This document shows positions 43,958 through 55,138 of a stretch of 64,000 bases of DNA, piece by piece. The notes below the pieces were generated by a model, which was not told where the DNA came from, searched no databases, and worked only from the letters and a program-made list of their open reading frames with translations. Position numbers and translations under genes: made by a program. This stretch comes from Perognathus longimembris pacificus (taxonomy: Eukaryota; Chordata; Mammalia; Rodentia; Heteromyidae), in assembly GCF_023159225.1 (NCBI RefSeq), contig NC_063176.1, forward strand, positions 36,388,786-36,452,785, given 5' to 3'. The first letter of the stretch is position 1. Every line of letters starts with the position of its first letter.

Positions 43958-44280
43958 AAGATTTTACTCTTGGTCATGTGGTTGGGGTGTCGTTGCTAGT
44001 GGTTGCTGCAGTCCTCAGCTCCTCAGCCATGGTCCTTGTGTGGGTCATGTACTATGGTGCTTGAGGCTACAAGTCCAAGTATCTCCAGCTTAAGAAGAAA
44101 CTGAAAGATGAGTTCCCTGGGTGCCTGGACATCTGTGGCAAGGGCACACCTCAGGTCACTGGCTTCTTTGAGGTCATGGTAGCCGGGAAGTTGGTTCACT
44201 CCAAGGAGAGAGAGGTGATGGCTACGTGGACACCGAGGTGAAGTTTTTGAGGCTGGTGGCCGCCATCAAAGCTGCCTTGG

Positions 44281-44489
44281 GGGCTGGGGATATGGCCTAG
44301 TGGCAAAAGTGTTTGCCTCATACATGAGGCCCTGGGTTCGATTCCCCAGTACCACATATACAGAAAATGGCCAGAAGTGGCGCTGTGGCTCGGGTGGCAG
44401 AGTGCTACCCTTGAGCAGGAAGAAGCCAGGGACAGTGCTCAGGCCCTGAGTCCAAGCCCCAGGACTGGCCAAAAAAACCCCAAAACAAC
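44281..44489 (+). mobile_element. SINE-A inside the SELENOW pseudogene
   Basis: Complete ID-headed dimer with A-rich tail, bounded by exact 13 bp duplications AAAGCTGCCTTGG at 44268-44280 and 44490-44502. It is younger than the retrocopy. Confidence 0.92.
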
Positions 44490-44556
44490 AAAGCTGCCTT
44501 GGCCCAGGACTAGGGTGTCCTGAAGGGCCCTCGGCCCTGCCCCTCCCTACACGCTT

Positions 44557-44613
44557 GATGACAGGAAGGACTGAATTGTCCACAGACACCTCCAGGTGGG
44601 GGCAGAGATTGAT
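44557..44613 (+). other. Possible SECIS fossil in the SELENOW retrocopy
   Basis: The 3' UTR keeps ATGAC (44558), a GGAC...GTCC hairpin with AA in its loop (about 44568-44580) and TGAT (44610-44613). These resemble the quartet and apical AA of a SECIS element. Folding was not computed. Confidence 0.4.
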
Positions 44614-44892
44614 GTTCCTGGGCTTTGCCACTGCGTGGGGAGAGTGAGGACCCCTGGTCACCTGTGCCCGCAGCTCCTCTCCTGCCCCCCAGCCCCATTT
44701 CCCCTACCACCCTCCCTTTCCCGCCACCCCATTTTGTCTGATGGAAGCCTATGGCTCCCTTCTCCATCTGCTACCATAAGCAACGGTTCAAGACTTCAAT
44801 AAACATTCAATAAACTATGCGCTTCCAGAAAAAAAAAAGATTTTAGTCTTGTCAAAAACACCTCTAATCCTAGTATAAGAATATTATAAGGA

Positions 44893-45105
44893 GGGGCTAG
44901 GAATATGGCCTAGTGGTAGAGTGCTTGCCTTGCATACATGAAGCCCTGGGTTCGATTCCTCAGCACCACATATATAGAAAAGGCCAGAAGTGGCTCTGTG
45001 GCTCAAGTGGTAGAGTGCTAGCCTTGAACAAAAAGAAGCCCGGGACAAGGCTCAGGCCCCGATTTCAAGCCCCAGGTCTGGCAAAAAATAAGAAAAAAAA
45101 TAAGG
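44893..45105 (+). mobile_element. SINE-A
   Basis: Full dimer with A-rich tail. ATAAGGA on both sides. Confidence 0.85.
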
Positions 45106-45267
45106 AATTTGTAACAATAATTGCTTGCTAATTTGGACCTTAAACATTTGTTGATAGGATTCAGGGAATTTTAACTCCCAGGAATAAATAATAATGGTAT
45201 TTAGGGTATATAATGGAGTATATAATGGAGTTTACTTTAACATTTAAGGGTTTTGTATTTTTGCTTT

Positions 45268-46065
45268 GGTCTAGTCCTGAGGCTTGAACTTAGGGCCTGG
45301 GGGCTAAGCTTTTGTGTTCAAGGCTAGTACTCTACCACTTGAGCCACAGGTCCACTTCTAGCTTTTTTGGTGTTCAATTAGAGGTAAGAGTCTCAAGGAC
45401 TTTCATGGTGACTTTAAACTCCTTTTTTTTGCCAGTCCTGGGCCTTGGACTCAGGGCCTGAGCACTGTCCCTTCTCTTTGCTCAAGGCTAGCACTCTACC
45501 ACTTGAGCCACAGCGCCACTTCTGGCTGTTTTCTATATATGTGGTGTTGGGGAATCAAACTCAGGGCTTCATGTATATGAGGCATCCATTCTTGCCACTA
45601 AGCCATATTCCCAGCCCCACCTTTTTTCTTTTTTGACAGGCCTGGGGCTTGGGACTCAGGGCCTCAGCACTGTCCCTGAGCTTCTTTTTTTTTTTTTTTT
45701 TGCATGTTAGGCAAGCACTCTACCACTAAGCCACATTCCCAGCCCATGATTTCAAACTCTTTTTTTGGCCAGTCCTGGGCCTTGGACTCAGGGCCTGAGC
45801 ACTGTCCCTGGCTTCTTCCCGCTCAAGGCTAGCACTCTGCCACTTGAGCCACAGCACTGCTTCTGGCCGTTTTCTGTATATGTGGTGCTGGGGAATTGAA
45901 CCTAGGGCCTCGTGTATCCGAGGCAGGCACTCTTGCCACTCGGCTATATCCCCAGCCCCGATTTCAAACTCTTGATCCTCAGATCTCAGCCTTCTCTTGA
46001 TCCTCAGATCTCAGCCTTCTGAGTAGCTAGGATTACAGGTGTGAGCCACTGGTGCCCAGCTCTAA
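45268..46065 (-). mobile_element. SINE-B host with stacked reverse SINE insertions
   Basis: Host SINE-B starts at 45268 and ends at 45960-46065. Inside are reverse SINE-A copies at about 45424-45617 and 45760-45958, plus a truncated one at about 45620-45746. The host sequence TTTCAAACTC is repeated at the joints. Confidence 0.8.
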
Positions 46066-46071
46066 ATTCTT

Positions 46072-46278
46072 TTTTTTTTTTTTTTGGCCAGTCCTGGGGC
46101 TTGGACTCAGGGCCTGAGCACTGTCCCTGGCTTTTTTTTGCTCAAGGCTAGCGCTCTGCCACTTGAACCGCAGCGCCACTTCTGGCCATTTTCTGTATAT
46201 GTGGTGCTGGGGAATTGAACCCAGGGCCTCATGTATACGAGGCAAGCACTCTTGCCACTAGGCCATATCCCCAGTCCC
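46072..46278 (-). mobile_element. SINE-A
   Basis: Reverse dimer flanked by CAGCTCTAAATTCTT on both sides. Confidence 0.92.
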
Positions 46279-46637
46279 CAGCTCTAAATTCTTAACGTTT
46301 AAGTCTGTTTCTATCTATCTCATCATAGATAAATGTCCTTACTAATATATATATGAATTTTCCATCAACATTTGAGTTTTAAGTATCCATGTTTACAAAT
46401 GTGTGTAAGTTTGAATATGGATATCCAGTCATCCCATGCTATATTGCTATATTGCTGTTCATTACTGCGACTTCAAATGAAACACAGTATGGTAAGCGAC
46501 AACTGTATGAAGCTGCTACTTCACAGATTTTCACCTATCACAGGGGTCTCTGGAACATAGCTCCAGCAGTAGGTGAGAGATCACTGTAAAGACATTTGTG
46601 CACCCATACATCAGTATGTAAGTAAGTGGATTCAGGG

Positions 46638-46870
46638 CCAGGGGCCTATGGCTCATGCTTGTAATGCTTGCTACTCAGGATGATAGTCGATGTTTGAAGT
46701 TAGCCTGGGTATGAGACTTATTTATCTACAATTAACCTCCAAAAAGCAGGAAGTGGAAATGTGCCTCAAGTGGTGGAGCACTAGCTTTGGGCAAAAAATC
46801 CAAAAACAAAACTTAGGGACACCCTCTAGGCCCTGAGTTCATGCCCTAGGACTGGCACAAAAATAATAAA
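46638..46870 (+). mobile_element. SINE-B
   Basis: GGGCCAGGGGCCTATGGCTC head to CCTAGGACTGGCAC. Confidence 0.75.
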
Positions 46871-47240
46871 AATAAAGACATAAATGGCTCAGGCGGTTAA
46901 AGGTATAGAAAACAATAAAGAAATAGATTGTCAGGAAATAACTAGTGTAATCATAAAAAAAACTATACCTTCATATTTTTTGAATCACTTGCTAAGCTTT
47001 CATTTACAAGCAGATATTATCAGAGAAAAAAAATGTAGACAGTGTTTTCAAATGTTATTACGAGGTTTACAGATTAATATTTTGAGCACACATAAATTAT
47101 AAGTTATTTCCTTTTGCAAACCAGTTTTATCATTTTTAAGGTCAGTTACTGATACAAGTTTAAATTCTGGGTATGTAGCAATTTGGCATAGTTAAAAAAT
47201 TTTAACCACACGAATTTCACATTGAGCATACTGGATTTGT
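46870..47240. other. Intron, no exon or repeat recognised
   Basis: AT-rich SMIM14 intron 1 sequence. Confidence 0.35.
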
Positions 47241-47242
47241 AG

Positions 47243-47452
47243 CTTTTTTTTCTTTTTTTTGCCAGTCCTGGGGCTTGGACTTGGCCTGAGCACTGTCCCT
47301 GGCTTCTTTTTGCTCAAGGCTAGCACTCTGCCGCTTGAGCCACAATACCACTTCTGGCCTTTTCTATATATGTGGTGCTGAGGAATTGAATCCAGGGCTT
47401 CATGTATATGAGGCAAGCACTCCACCACTAGGTCATCATATTCCTGGCCCCC
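47243..47452 (-). mobile_element. SINE-A
   Basis: Reverse dimer. GTAGCTT(C/T)TTTTTT flanks it. Confidence 0.87.
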
Positions 47453-47469
47453 GTAGCTTCTTTTTTTTC

Positions 47470-47652
47470 CCTCAAGGCTAGCACTCTACCTTTTGAGCCA
47501 CAACCTCAGGCATTTTATGTTTATGTTTTTTTAAATGGGATGTCACTGTGTTGTTTACACTAGTCTCAAATTTGTGGGTTTGCATATTCCTACCTCAGCC
47601 TCCCAAGTAGCTAGGAGTATAGACAGATGTATGTACTATACCTGGCTGATAT
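47470..47652 (-). mobile_element. B1-like SINE, diverged
   Basis: CACTGTGTTGTTTACACTAG...CTCAGCCTCCCAAGTAGCTAGG is a reverse 7SL-type layout. Confidence 0.55.
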
Positions 47653-47664
47653 GAATATTCCTAT

Positions 47665-47750
47665 GGTCCCTTCCTTCCCTCCTTTCTCTTTTCCTCCCTT
47701 CTTCTCACCTTCCTTCCCTTCCTCTCTTCCTCCTTTTTTCCCTTTATTAA
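47665..47750 (+). repeat. (CCTT)n-like tract
   Basis: CCTTCCTTCCCTCC-type simple sequence following a B1-like repeat. Confidence 0.78.
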
Positions 47751-47754
47751 ACCT

Positions 47755-48100
47755 AGGGCCTTGAATGTGCTCAACCTCCAAACTGTTTCTCCAACTCTAT
47801 AGTATTTGTTATGTACTACCAAATTGCATCCCAGAGGGTTGTAGCAGTTAATTCTAGAACTTGTAATGTATAACTAAACTACCATTTAGTGTAATAAAAC
47901 TACTGTTTTGTTTTTAGGTGAATGTTCATTTTAGTTTTATTTAACTTCATGATTAGTTACGGTAGTATTTTACCCTCCATATCATTAGTCAAACCCAAGA
48001 CTTTTCATATGCTAGACATGTTCTCTGCCAAAGACTAAGCTATAGCCCTCATTTGGGAATTATGTTTTTCCTTGACCTCAACTTAGTTTAAAAAATTGTA
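47755..48100. other. Intron, old repeat pieces only
   Basis: Short diverged fragments, no exon. Confidence 0.35.
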
Positions 48101-48103
48101 CAG

Positions 48104-48320
48104 AATCTGGGCTGGGAATGTGGCTTAGTGGTAGATTGCTTGCCTGGCGTGCATGAAACCCTGGGTTTGATTCCTCAGTACCACATAAACAGAAAAAAGC
48201 CAGAAGTGGCGCTGTGGCTCAAGTGGTAGAGTGCTAGCCTTGAGCAAAAGAAGCTCAGGGACAGGGCCCAAGCCCTAACTAAGTTCAAGCCCCAGGACTA
48301 GCAAAAAGAAAAAGAAAAAA
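48104..48320 (+). mobile_element. SINE-A
   Basis: Older head variant, flanked by diverged AAAATTGTACAGAATCTG and AAAATGTATAGAATTTG. Confidence 0.85.
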
Positions 48321-48367
48321 TGTATAGAATTTGTAAGTCACCTTTTAAATAACAATGAAAAAACTGT

Positions 48368-48866
48368 GCAGAAGCCATTGCTGGTGGCTCATTTCTGTAA
48401 TCCTAACTACTCAGGAGGCTGAGATCCGAGGGGCATGGTTCAAAAACCAGCCCACACAAGGAAAGTCTGTGAGACTTCTTTTTCTTTTCTTTTTTTTTGT
48501 TAAGTCATGGAGTTTGAACTCAGGGCCTAGGCATTGTCCCTGAACTCTAGCTCAAGGCTGGCAGTCTACCAATTTGAGCCACAGCTCTACTTCCAGTTTT
48601 CTGGTGTTTAATTAAGGAGTCTCAGGGATTTTCCTGTCTGGTCCGGCTTTTAACAGTGACCCTCAGATATCAGCTTCCTGAGTAGCTAGGATTATAGATA
48701 TGAGCCACCAGCCCCCCACTGAGAGACTCTTATCTCCAATTAACCATCAAAAAACTGGAAGTGGCGCTGTGGATCAAAGTGGTAGACTGCTAGCCTTAAG
48801 TGAAAAATCTCAAGGACAGTGCCCAAGCCCTGAGTTCAAGACCCATAACTAACAGAAAAAAAAAAG
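48368..48866 (+). mobile_element. SINE-B split by a reverse SINE-B
   Basis: Forward left monomer 48368-48480 and right part 48720-48866. Reverse SINE-B between at about 48483-48718. Confidence 0.82.
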
Positions 48867-48879
48867 TTGTATAGCAGGC

Positions 48880-49100
48880 TGGACAACTGGTGACTCACAT
48901 TTGTAAACGTAGCTATTCGGGAGGGTTACACCTAAAGGATTGTGATTTGAAAGCTTCATAGGCAGAAAAGTCTGAGACTTCACCTTCAAATGACCAGCAA
49001 AATGTTAGACTGAAGGCATGGCTAACATGGTAAAGTGCCATCTGTGATTCAGAGCATAAAGCTCTGAGTTCAAGTTCCAGTAACAGCACAGTAAATTGTA
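48880..49100 (+). mobile_element. SINE-B, strongly diverged
   Basis: Order of left monomer, linker and right monomer is kept but many bases differ. Confidence 0.55.
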
Positions 49101-49289
49101 GAGATACTTGTTGGGGGAGGGGCAGGGAGAACAGTAGAGACCAGGTATGCAAAATAACAAACTTCTTTTCAGATGGTATCTCTACATGCTTGGATCCAAG
49201 ACTTTACATTATGTATCTAAAACCAGACAGTTACTAAACAAACATAAAAAGGTCTAGGATAGACCTATCAGAGGCTCACAATAGCTCAA

Positions 49290-49606
49290 CAGCTATTTAC
49301 ATATGATTATAAGACGAGGCTAAGCAAAATGAACTCCAAGAGAAAGAAACAGGAGGATTTTGTTGTTGTCGTTATGTTTAATATACTAGGTGAATTTCCT
49401 TTGGTGTACCCCATGTGGTTACTGTAAATGTTTTTGATAAACTGGATATTGTATATATGCTTACCTGAACTAGGGAAGGGAAAGAAAAATGAGGGAGGGT
49501 GTAACAGAGATAACAAGAAATGTACTCACTACCTTATTATGTAACTGTACCCCCTCTGTATATCATCTTGTCAATAAAATTTAATTTAAAAAAATAAATA
49601 AATTGT
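49290..49606 (+). mobile_element. LINE-1 3' end fragment
   Basis: Begins in ORF2-end-like sequence (GAGGCTAAGCAAAATGAACT), continues through the same 3' UTR as 2598-2856 and ends GTCAATAAAATTTAA with an A-rich tail. Confidence 0.75.
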
Positions 49607-49699
49607 AGAAATACTACTGGCAATTTTAAGTATTCTGATTTTTTGAGACTTGGAATTTATCATTCTATACACTAGTGCTTGATCATTAGTCATCTTTTT

Positions 49700-49985
49700 T
49701 TTTCAGATTTTTTTTTATTGTTGTTTTTGGGGTGACATACCAGTGGGGTTACCTTTACATACATCAGATAAGTTCATTTCTTTCATTTTGCTTAGTATCA
49801 GCTGTTACCCCATTCTCTCTTATTCCCTCCTTCCCATCTCTCTCTGCCCATGAGTTACTTGGTTCACTTTCATCAATGTCCAGTGCAGCTGTTAGACACT
49901 GATGCTGCACATTTTCATCCCACTTTCCACTGATTCTGTGTCTCCCTCACCGCCCCTCAGATGTGCACATGTATACATCATGAAT
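49700..49985 (-). mobile_element. Older LINE-1 3' end fragment
   Basis: TTTTTATTG...GACATACCAGTGGGGTTACC...ACATCAGATAAGTTCATTTC is a diverged version of the reversed L1 3' UTR found at 8.8 and 29.8 kb. Confidence 0.55.
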
Positions 49986-50094
49986 GAGGTAGACTTTTTT
50001 TTCAACTTTTTTTTTGGTGTGTGTCTTTCTTTCTTTTTTGATGCTCAACATGGCTATATTTTTCTTAAAGTCCAGTTGTGGTTTTTTGTTTTGG

Positions 50095-50095
50095 A

Positions 50096-50134
<39 letters not shown>

Positions 50135-50152
50135 CGTGCGTGCATGCGTGTG
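50095..50152 (+). repeat. (TG)n passing into CG-rich dinucleotides
   Basis: TG units, then GCGCGCGC and mixed TGCG/TGTG, then a reverse SINE. Purine-pyrimidine alternation throughout. Confidence 0.88.
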
Positions 50153-50860
50153 TTGGTCCTGGGGCTTGAATTTCAGGCCTGTACTCTGTCCTTGAGCTTT
50201 TGTGCTCAAGGCTACTACTCTACTTCTCAAGTACTACCTCAGCTTTTTGGTGGTTGATTAGAGATAAAAGTTTCACAGGGGCTGGGAATATGGCCTAGTG
50301 ACAAGAGGGCTTACCTTGTATACATGAAGCCCTGGGTTCAATTCCTCAGCACCACATATATAGAAAGTGGCCAGAAGTGGTGCTGTGGCTCAAGAGGTAG
50401 AGTGCTAGCCTTGAGGGAAAAGAAGCCAGGGACAGTGCTCAAGCTCTGAGTTTAAGGCCCAGAACTGGCAAAAAAAATGAATAAATAAAATAAAATGTGG
50501 TCTTTGTATGGGGTGGTGGGGGGAGCTACTTAAAAAAAAAAAAGTTTGGGGCTGGGGATATGGCCTAGTGGCAAGAGTGCTTGCCTTGTATACATGAGGC
50601 CCTGGGCTCGATTCCCTAGTACCACATATACAGAAAACGGCCAGAAGTGGGCCTGTGGCTCAAGTGGCAGAGTGCTAGCCTTGAGCAAAAAAGAAGCCAG
50701 GGACAGTGCTCAGGCCCTGAGTTCAAGGCCCAGGACTGGCCAAAAAAAAAAAAAGTTTCACAGACTTTTCCTGCCAGAGCTGTCTTTGAACTGCAATCCT
50801 TAGATCTCAGTCTCTTGAGTAGCTTGGATTACAGGCATGAGCTACCAGCATCCCTGCTCA
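50153..50860 (-). mobile_element. SINE-B split by two SINE-A copies
   Basis: Reverse SINE-B 50153-50277 resumes at 50753. Forward SINE-A copies at 50279-50480 and 50549-50752. AAAGTTTCACA flanks the block. Confidence 0.82.
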
Positions 50861-50869
50861 CTTGTGTTC

Positions 50870-51228
50870 TTTTAAACTTTTGGCCTACTTCTGTTGTATT
50901 TAGTTAGTGGTTGAAATTTTACTAGCTGTTGGTAAAGTAAGTAGCAGGTAAGGTCATTTTATATAAAACATACAATAATGTTTTAAGTAAATATGAGAGC
51001 TGCTGCTGTTTTATTTAGTGTATGACTTGTTTCCTTCTCAAATTCATGTTTAATTTTCTCATTTTGTGTTAAAATCACTATTTAAATTTTTTTTTTCTTT
51101 TAGTACTGGGCTTTGAAGTCAAAAAGCCTTGCAACTTGTCAGTCACACTACTGCTTGACCCATACTCCCAGGGAAAGTACTTTGAAATATTTACTATTTA
51201 GCAATGTTGTGTTACAAAAAAGCAAAAC
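50870..51228. other. Intron, no exon or repeat recognised
   Basis: AT-rich SMIM14 intron 1 sequence. Confidence 0.35.
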
Positions 51229-51229
51229 C

Positions 51230-51378
51230 TTTTGACTCTTATCTTCAATTAACCACCAAAACACCGGAAGTGGAACTGTGGCTCAGGTGGTAGAACACTA
51301 GTTAGCCTTGAATGGAAAAAGCTAAGGGACAGTGGCTAGGCCCTGACTTGTAGCCCCAGTAGCAGAACACACCCAAAA
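51230..51378 (+). mobile_element. SINE-B linker and right monomer
   Basis: Starts at CTCTTATCTTCAATTAACCA; the left monomer is absent. Confidence 0.72.
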
Positions 51379-51424
51379 TAGTCCAGTACTTTGTTCAGTG
51401 AGTGCCGAAAATTTTCCAGCTTTC

Positions 51425-52100
51425 TTTCTTTTTCTGGTCCTGAGGCTTGAACTCTGGACCTGGGTACTGTCCCTGAGCTCCTTTTGCTCAAGGCTAGCAC
51501 TCTACCACTTGAGCCACAGCACCGCTTCCAGCTTTTTCTTTGATTTAATTAGAAATAAAAGTCTCACAGTCTTTCCTGCCCAGGCTGGCTTCGAACCGTG
51601 ATCCTCAGCTTCCTGAGTAGCTAGGATTGCAGGTATGAGCCACCTGCGCCCAGCTACTATCCCAGCTTTCTTTCTTTTTTTGCCAGTCCTGGGGCTTGAA
51701 CTCAGGGCCTGACCACTGTTCCTGGCTTCTTTTTGCTCAAGGCTAGCACTCTACCACTTGAGCCTCAGCGCCACTTCCGGCCTTTTCTGTTTATGTGGTG
51801 CTGAGGAATGGAACCCTGGGCTTCATGCATGCTAGGCAAGCTCTCTACCACTAGGCCACATTCCCAGGCCCTATCCCAGCTTTCTTTTTTCTTTTCTTTT
51901 CTTTTTTGCCAGTCCTGGGCCTTAAACTCAGGGCCTGAGCAGTGTCCCTGTCTTCTTTTTGCTCAAGGCTAGCACTGCCACTTGAGCCACAGTGCCATAT
52001 CTGGCTGTTTTTTATATATGTGGTGCTGAGGAATCGAACCCAGGGCTTCATTATACGAGGCAAGCACTCTTGCCACTAGCCCATATTTCCAGCCTCTCTC
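51425..52100 (-). mobile_element. SINE-B followed by two reverse SINE-A copies
   Basis: SINE-B 51425-51655, SINE-A 51678-51872 and SINE-A 51905-52096. TATCCCAGCTTTCTT-like flanks occur three times (51657, 51871, 52094), marking successive insertions. Confidence 0.85.
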
Positions 52101-52308
52101 AGCTTTCTTATCAAGTAAAAGTTTGATTATAGAAACTAAAGATCTCTTTGCGGGATGTAACTATCTTAATTGGCAGTTATTTCCTCTCAGAGGCTTGATG
52201 AAATTATGATGAGTTTGCCTATGTAAAGAACTTGGCATTCTTCTCTTGCAGCTTTCAGTGTTCTTACCTTGTTCTCTTATTCTTGTACTTTGAAAATAAT
52301 AAAGGTCA

Positions 52309-52508
52309 GGGCTGGGGATATGGTCTAGTGGCAAGAGTGCTTGCCACGTATACATGATGCTCTAGGTTCAATTCCTCAGCACCACATATATAGAAAATGG
52401 CTAGAAGTGGTGCTGTGGCTCAAGTGGCAGAGTGCTAGCCTTGAGCAAAAAGAAGCCAGGGACAGTGCTCAGGCCCTGAGTCCAAGCCAAAAAAAAAGAA
52501 AAGAAAAA
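52309..52508 (+). mobile_element. SINE-A
   Basis: Flanked by AATAAAGGTCAG on both sides. The right monomer's GGACTGGC end is lost. Confidence 0.88.
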
Positions 52509-52544
52509 ATAAAGGTCAGAGAACAAAGGAAAAAAAAAGGGAAC

Positions 52545-52975
52545 TAAATTGGTGCTAAATGCCAGTGGTTCACACTTAGCTACTCAGAAGGCTGAGTTCT
52601 AAGGATTACAGTTTTTTTTTTTTTTTTGCCAGTCCTGGGGCTTGGACTCAGGGCCTGAGCACTGTCCCTGGCTTCTTTTTGCTCAAGGCTAGCATTCTGC
52701 CACTTGAGCCACAGCGCCACTTCTGGCCATTTTCTGTATATGTGGTGCTGGGGAATCGAACCCAGGGCCTCATGTATATGAGGCAGGCACTCTTGCCACT
52801 AGGCCATATCCCCAGCCCATAAGGATTACAGTTTGAAGCTAGGGCAGGCAGATAAATCTCAGAGACTCATCTCTTACCAGTAAAAAGCTGGAAATAGAGG
52901 TGTGACTCAAGTTGTAGAGCACCTACCTTGAGCAAAATTAAGCAAGAGCTCAAGTCTCAGTACCAGCACGCGCAC
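52545..52975 (+). mobile_element. SINE-B split by a reverse SINE-A
   Basis: Host 52545-52611 and 52819-52975. Reverse SINE-A at 52612-52818 with AAGGATTACAGTTT duplicated. Confidence 0.89.
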
Positions 52976-53290
52976 GCACACACATGCTAAGTAAACTGAA
53001 TAGCCTGTAGCATCATAGGCAGAGTATCCAAAAACTTCTGCTTTTAGGGAATACTGGACTGATGAATAGCCAGTCACTTTTATAGATTCATCATTCATAT
53101 GACAAAGTTGTAATTAATAGGGAATTAATAGTAAATTCATAGATTTAGGTCATTATTAACTATAAGTTTAGTAGAACCATTAAACTATATGTTTAATAAG
53201 ACCATTATGAGATGATGTAATACATTATTTTTTATAGCTGAAAAGAATACCTAAATATTATACTTACACTGTTTTTTTCCTTCCTTCTAG

Positions 53291-53401
<111 letters not shown>

Positions 53402-53817
53402 TGAATAGGACAGTCCTATTCAGAACTGATTTGTATTCTGTCCTGTTTTTGTGAGAATATTAGCTATTGGAAAGTTTTCAGTAGTCACTAAACAATATTG
53501 TATAGAATTCCACAGTAGATTAAGGCATAATGGTGAAAATGTTTGCCACCAATTTTCTGATTAGAGATGAGACTATATTACTATCTTAATTTATGTAGAT
53601 TTATGTTGATGAATTTTTCATCATAGGTAGGTGACACATTCATGTATAGTGTTTTCTGTTCTGCATTGGTATAAATAGTTGTGGGCTTGTTTGCCTGTTG
53701 AGCTGCTGAATTCATAATTCCTGTTATGATAATGGTTCAGTCTTTTTCAAACATGTAACATGACACTAAGAAGCTCTATATAAAGTATTTCCAAATAAAA
53801 GTATTATTTGACAGGTA

Positions 53818-54029
53818 GATTTTTTTTTTTTTTTGCCAGTCCTGTGGCTTGAACTCAGGGCCTGGGCATTGTCCCTAACCTTTTTTTGCTCGAGGCTAGC
53901 ACTCTACCATTTGAGCCACAGTGCCACTTCCAGCTTTTTTTTTCTGTTTGTGGTACAGAGGAGTTGAACCCAGTGCTAAATTTATGCATGCTAAGCAAGC
54001 ACTCTACTACCTGGCCACATTTCCAGCCA
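53818..54029 (-). mobile_element. SINE-A
   Basis: Reverse dimer flanked by ACAGGTAGATTTT and ACAGGTAGACTTTT. Confidence 0.88.
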
Positions 54030-54194
54030 ACAGGTAGACTTTTGATTATCATGTTTGGATCATCTCCTTCACTCAATTAAAGTAGGATTTGAATTAGAAG
54101 GTTTTTTTTTCAGACTTCGTTTGAGTTCCTATATGAGAGTGTTTTAAATTATACAGCGTGCTTCTTATTATAGGAGAAATGTGAACATTATTAC

Positions 54195-54505
54195 CAATAC
54201 TTTTTTTTGTAGTGATGGGGATCAAACATATGGCTTCATGTATGCTAAGCCTACCCTTTACCATGAAGCTGAATTCCCAGGCCCTCAAGTTTATGTTTGT
54301 GGGGTACCAGTGGCTCATACCTATAATCTTAGCTACTCAGGAAGCTGAGATCTGAACATCTAGGTTTAAAGGCATCCCAGGAAATCCTATCTTTAGCCAC
54401 CAAAATACTGAAAGTGTAGAAGTGTAGCTTGAGTGATAGAGCCCTATAGTCTTGAGCAGAAAACACTTAAGGAACAGAACCCAGGCCTAGAGTTCAAACA
54501 ATTCA
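54195..54505. mobile_element. Reverse ID-head fragment and forward SINE-B, diverged
   Basis: Reverse head piece at about 54200-54285. Forward SINE-B at 54300-54505. Confidence 0.6.
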
Positions 54506-54591
54506 GCTGTGATGTATGTTCCCAGAGGTGCAGTTCTAAATTAGGATTACTGTTTGTCTTTTGTATTATTATTATATTTAAAAATAGCATC

Positions 54592-54825
54592 GTGACTGGG
54601 CACTGGTGGCTTATAACTATAATCTTTGCTTACTCAGGAGGCTGAGATCTAAGGATTGTGATTTGGAGTTAGCCCAGGCAGGAAAGTCTATGAGAGTCTT
54701 ACCTCCAAATAACCACTAGAAAACAGGAAGTGGTGCTGTGGCTCAAAAGTGGTAGATTGCCAGCCTTGAACTTATTCAGGCCCTGAGTTCAAGCTGCATG
54801 AGTGACAAAAAATAAAGTAAAATAG
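54592..54825 (+). mobile_element. SINE-B
   Basis: GACTGGGCACTGGTGGCTTA head to a shortened right monomer and A tail. Confidence 0.8.
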
Positions 54826-54847
54826 CATCATACATTTTTCTACTCTG

Positions 54848-54914
54848 TGTGCGTGTGCATATCTGTGTGTGTGTGTGTGTATGTGTATGTGTGTATGTGT
54901 ATGTGTGTGTGTGT
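54848..54914 (+). repeat. (TG)n with TATG interruptions
   Basis: Alternating TG with several GTATGTGT units, joined to a reverse SINE-B beginning at 54915. Confidence 0.85.
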
Positions 54915-55138
54915 TGATCCTGGGGTTGGAACTCAGGGCCCAGGCCCCTGTCCCTGAGCTTTTGTTCTCAAGGCTAACACTCTACCACTTAAGTGAAAGC
55001 TCCACTTCTGTCTTTTTGGTGGTTAGAAATATGAGTCCCAGGGACTTCTTTGTCCAGATAAGCTTTGAACTAAGAGCCTTAGATCTCAGCCTCCTGAGTA
55101 ACTAGGATTACAGGTGAGAGACACTGACACCCAGCTTT
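54915..55138 (-). mobile_element. SINE-B with (TG)n tail
   Basis: Reverse copy from TTGATCCTGGGGTTGGAACT to CTGACACCCAGC. Confidence 0.82.

Larger units (their letters stand above)
43977..44836 (+). pseudogene. SELENOW processed pseudogene with SINE insertion
   Basis: Retrocopy of selenoprotein W, a small thioredoxin-like selenoprotein. From the ATG at 44029 the reading gives MVLVWVMYYGA, then TGA at the selenocysteine position, then [19 protein letters not shown] and a clear match onward. A 2-base insertion near 44208 shifts the frame before [14 protein letters not shown] sits between duplicated AAAGCTGCCTTGG copies near the C-terminus. The 3' end has two AATAAA signals and a poly(A) run (44829-44838). 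Imperfect 18-19 bp target-site duplications (AAGATTTTA.TCTTG.TCA) flank the copy at 43958-43976 and 44837-44854, proving L1-type insertion. Confidence 0.92.
35495..53290 (+). other. SMIM14: SMIM14 intron 1
   Basis: Runs from the inferred exon 1 donor to the exon 2 acceptor. It is filled with SINEs and L1 3' ends and also holds the SELENOW retropseudogene and two related LTR-like elements. No additional exon was recognised. Confidence 0.7.

Noticed and set aside
44266..44661. 131-codon minus-strand frame over the SELENOW copy
   Set aside because: It is made of antisense pseudogene plus reverse-read SINE and has no meaning as a protein.
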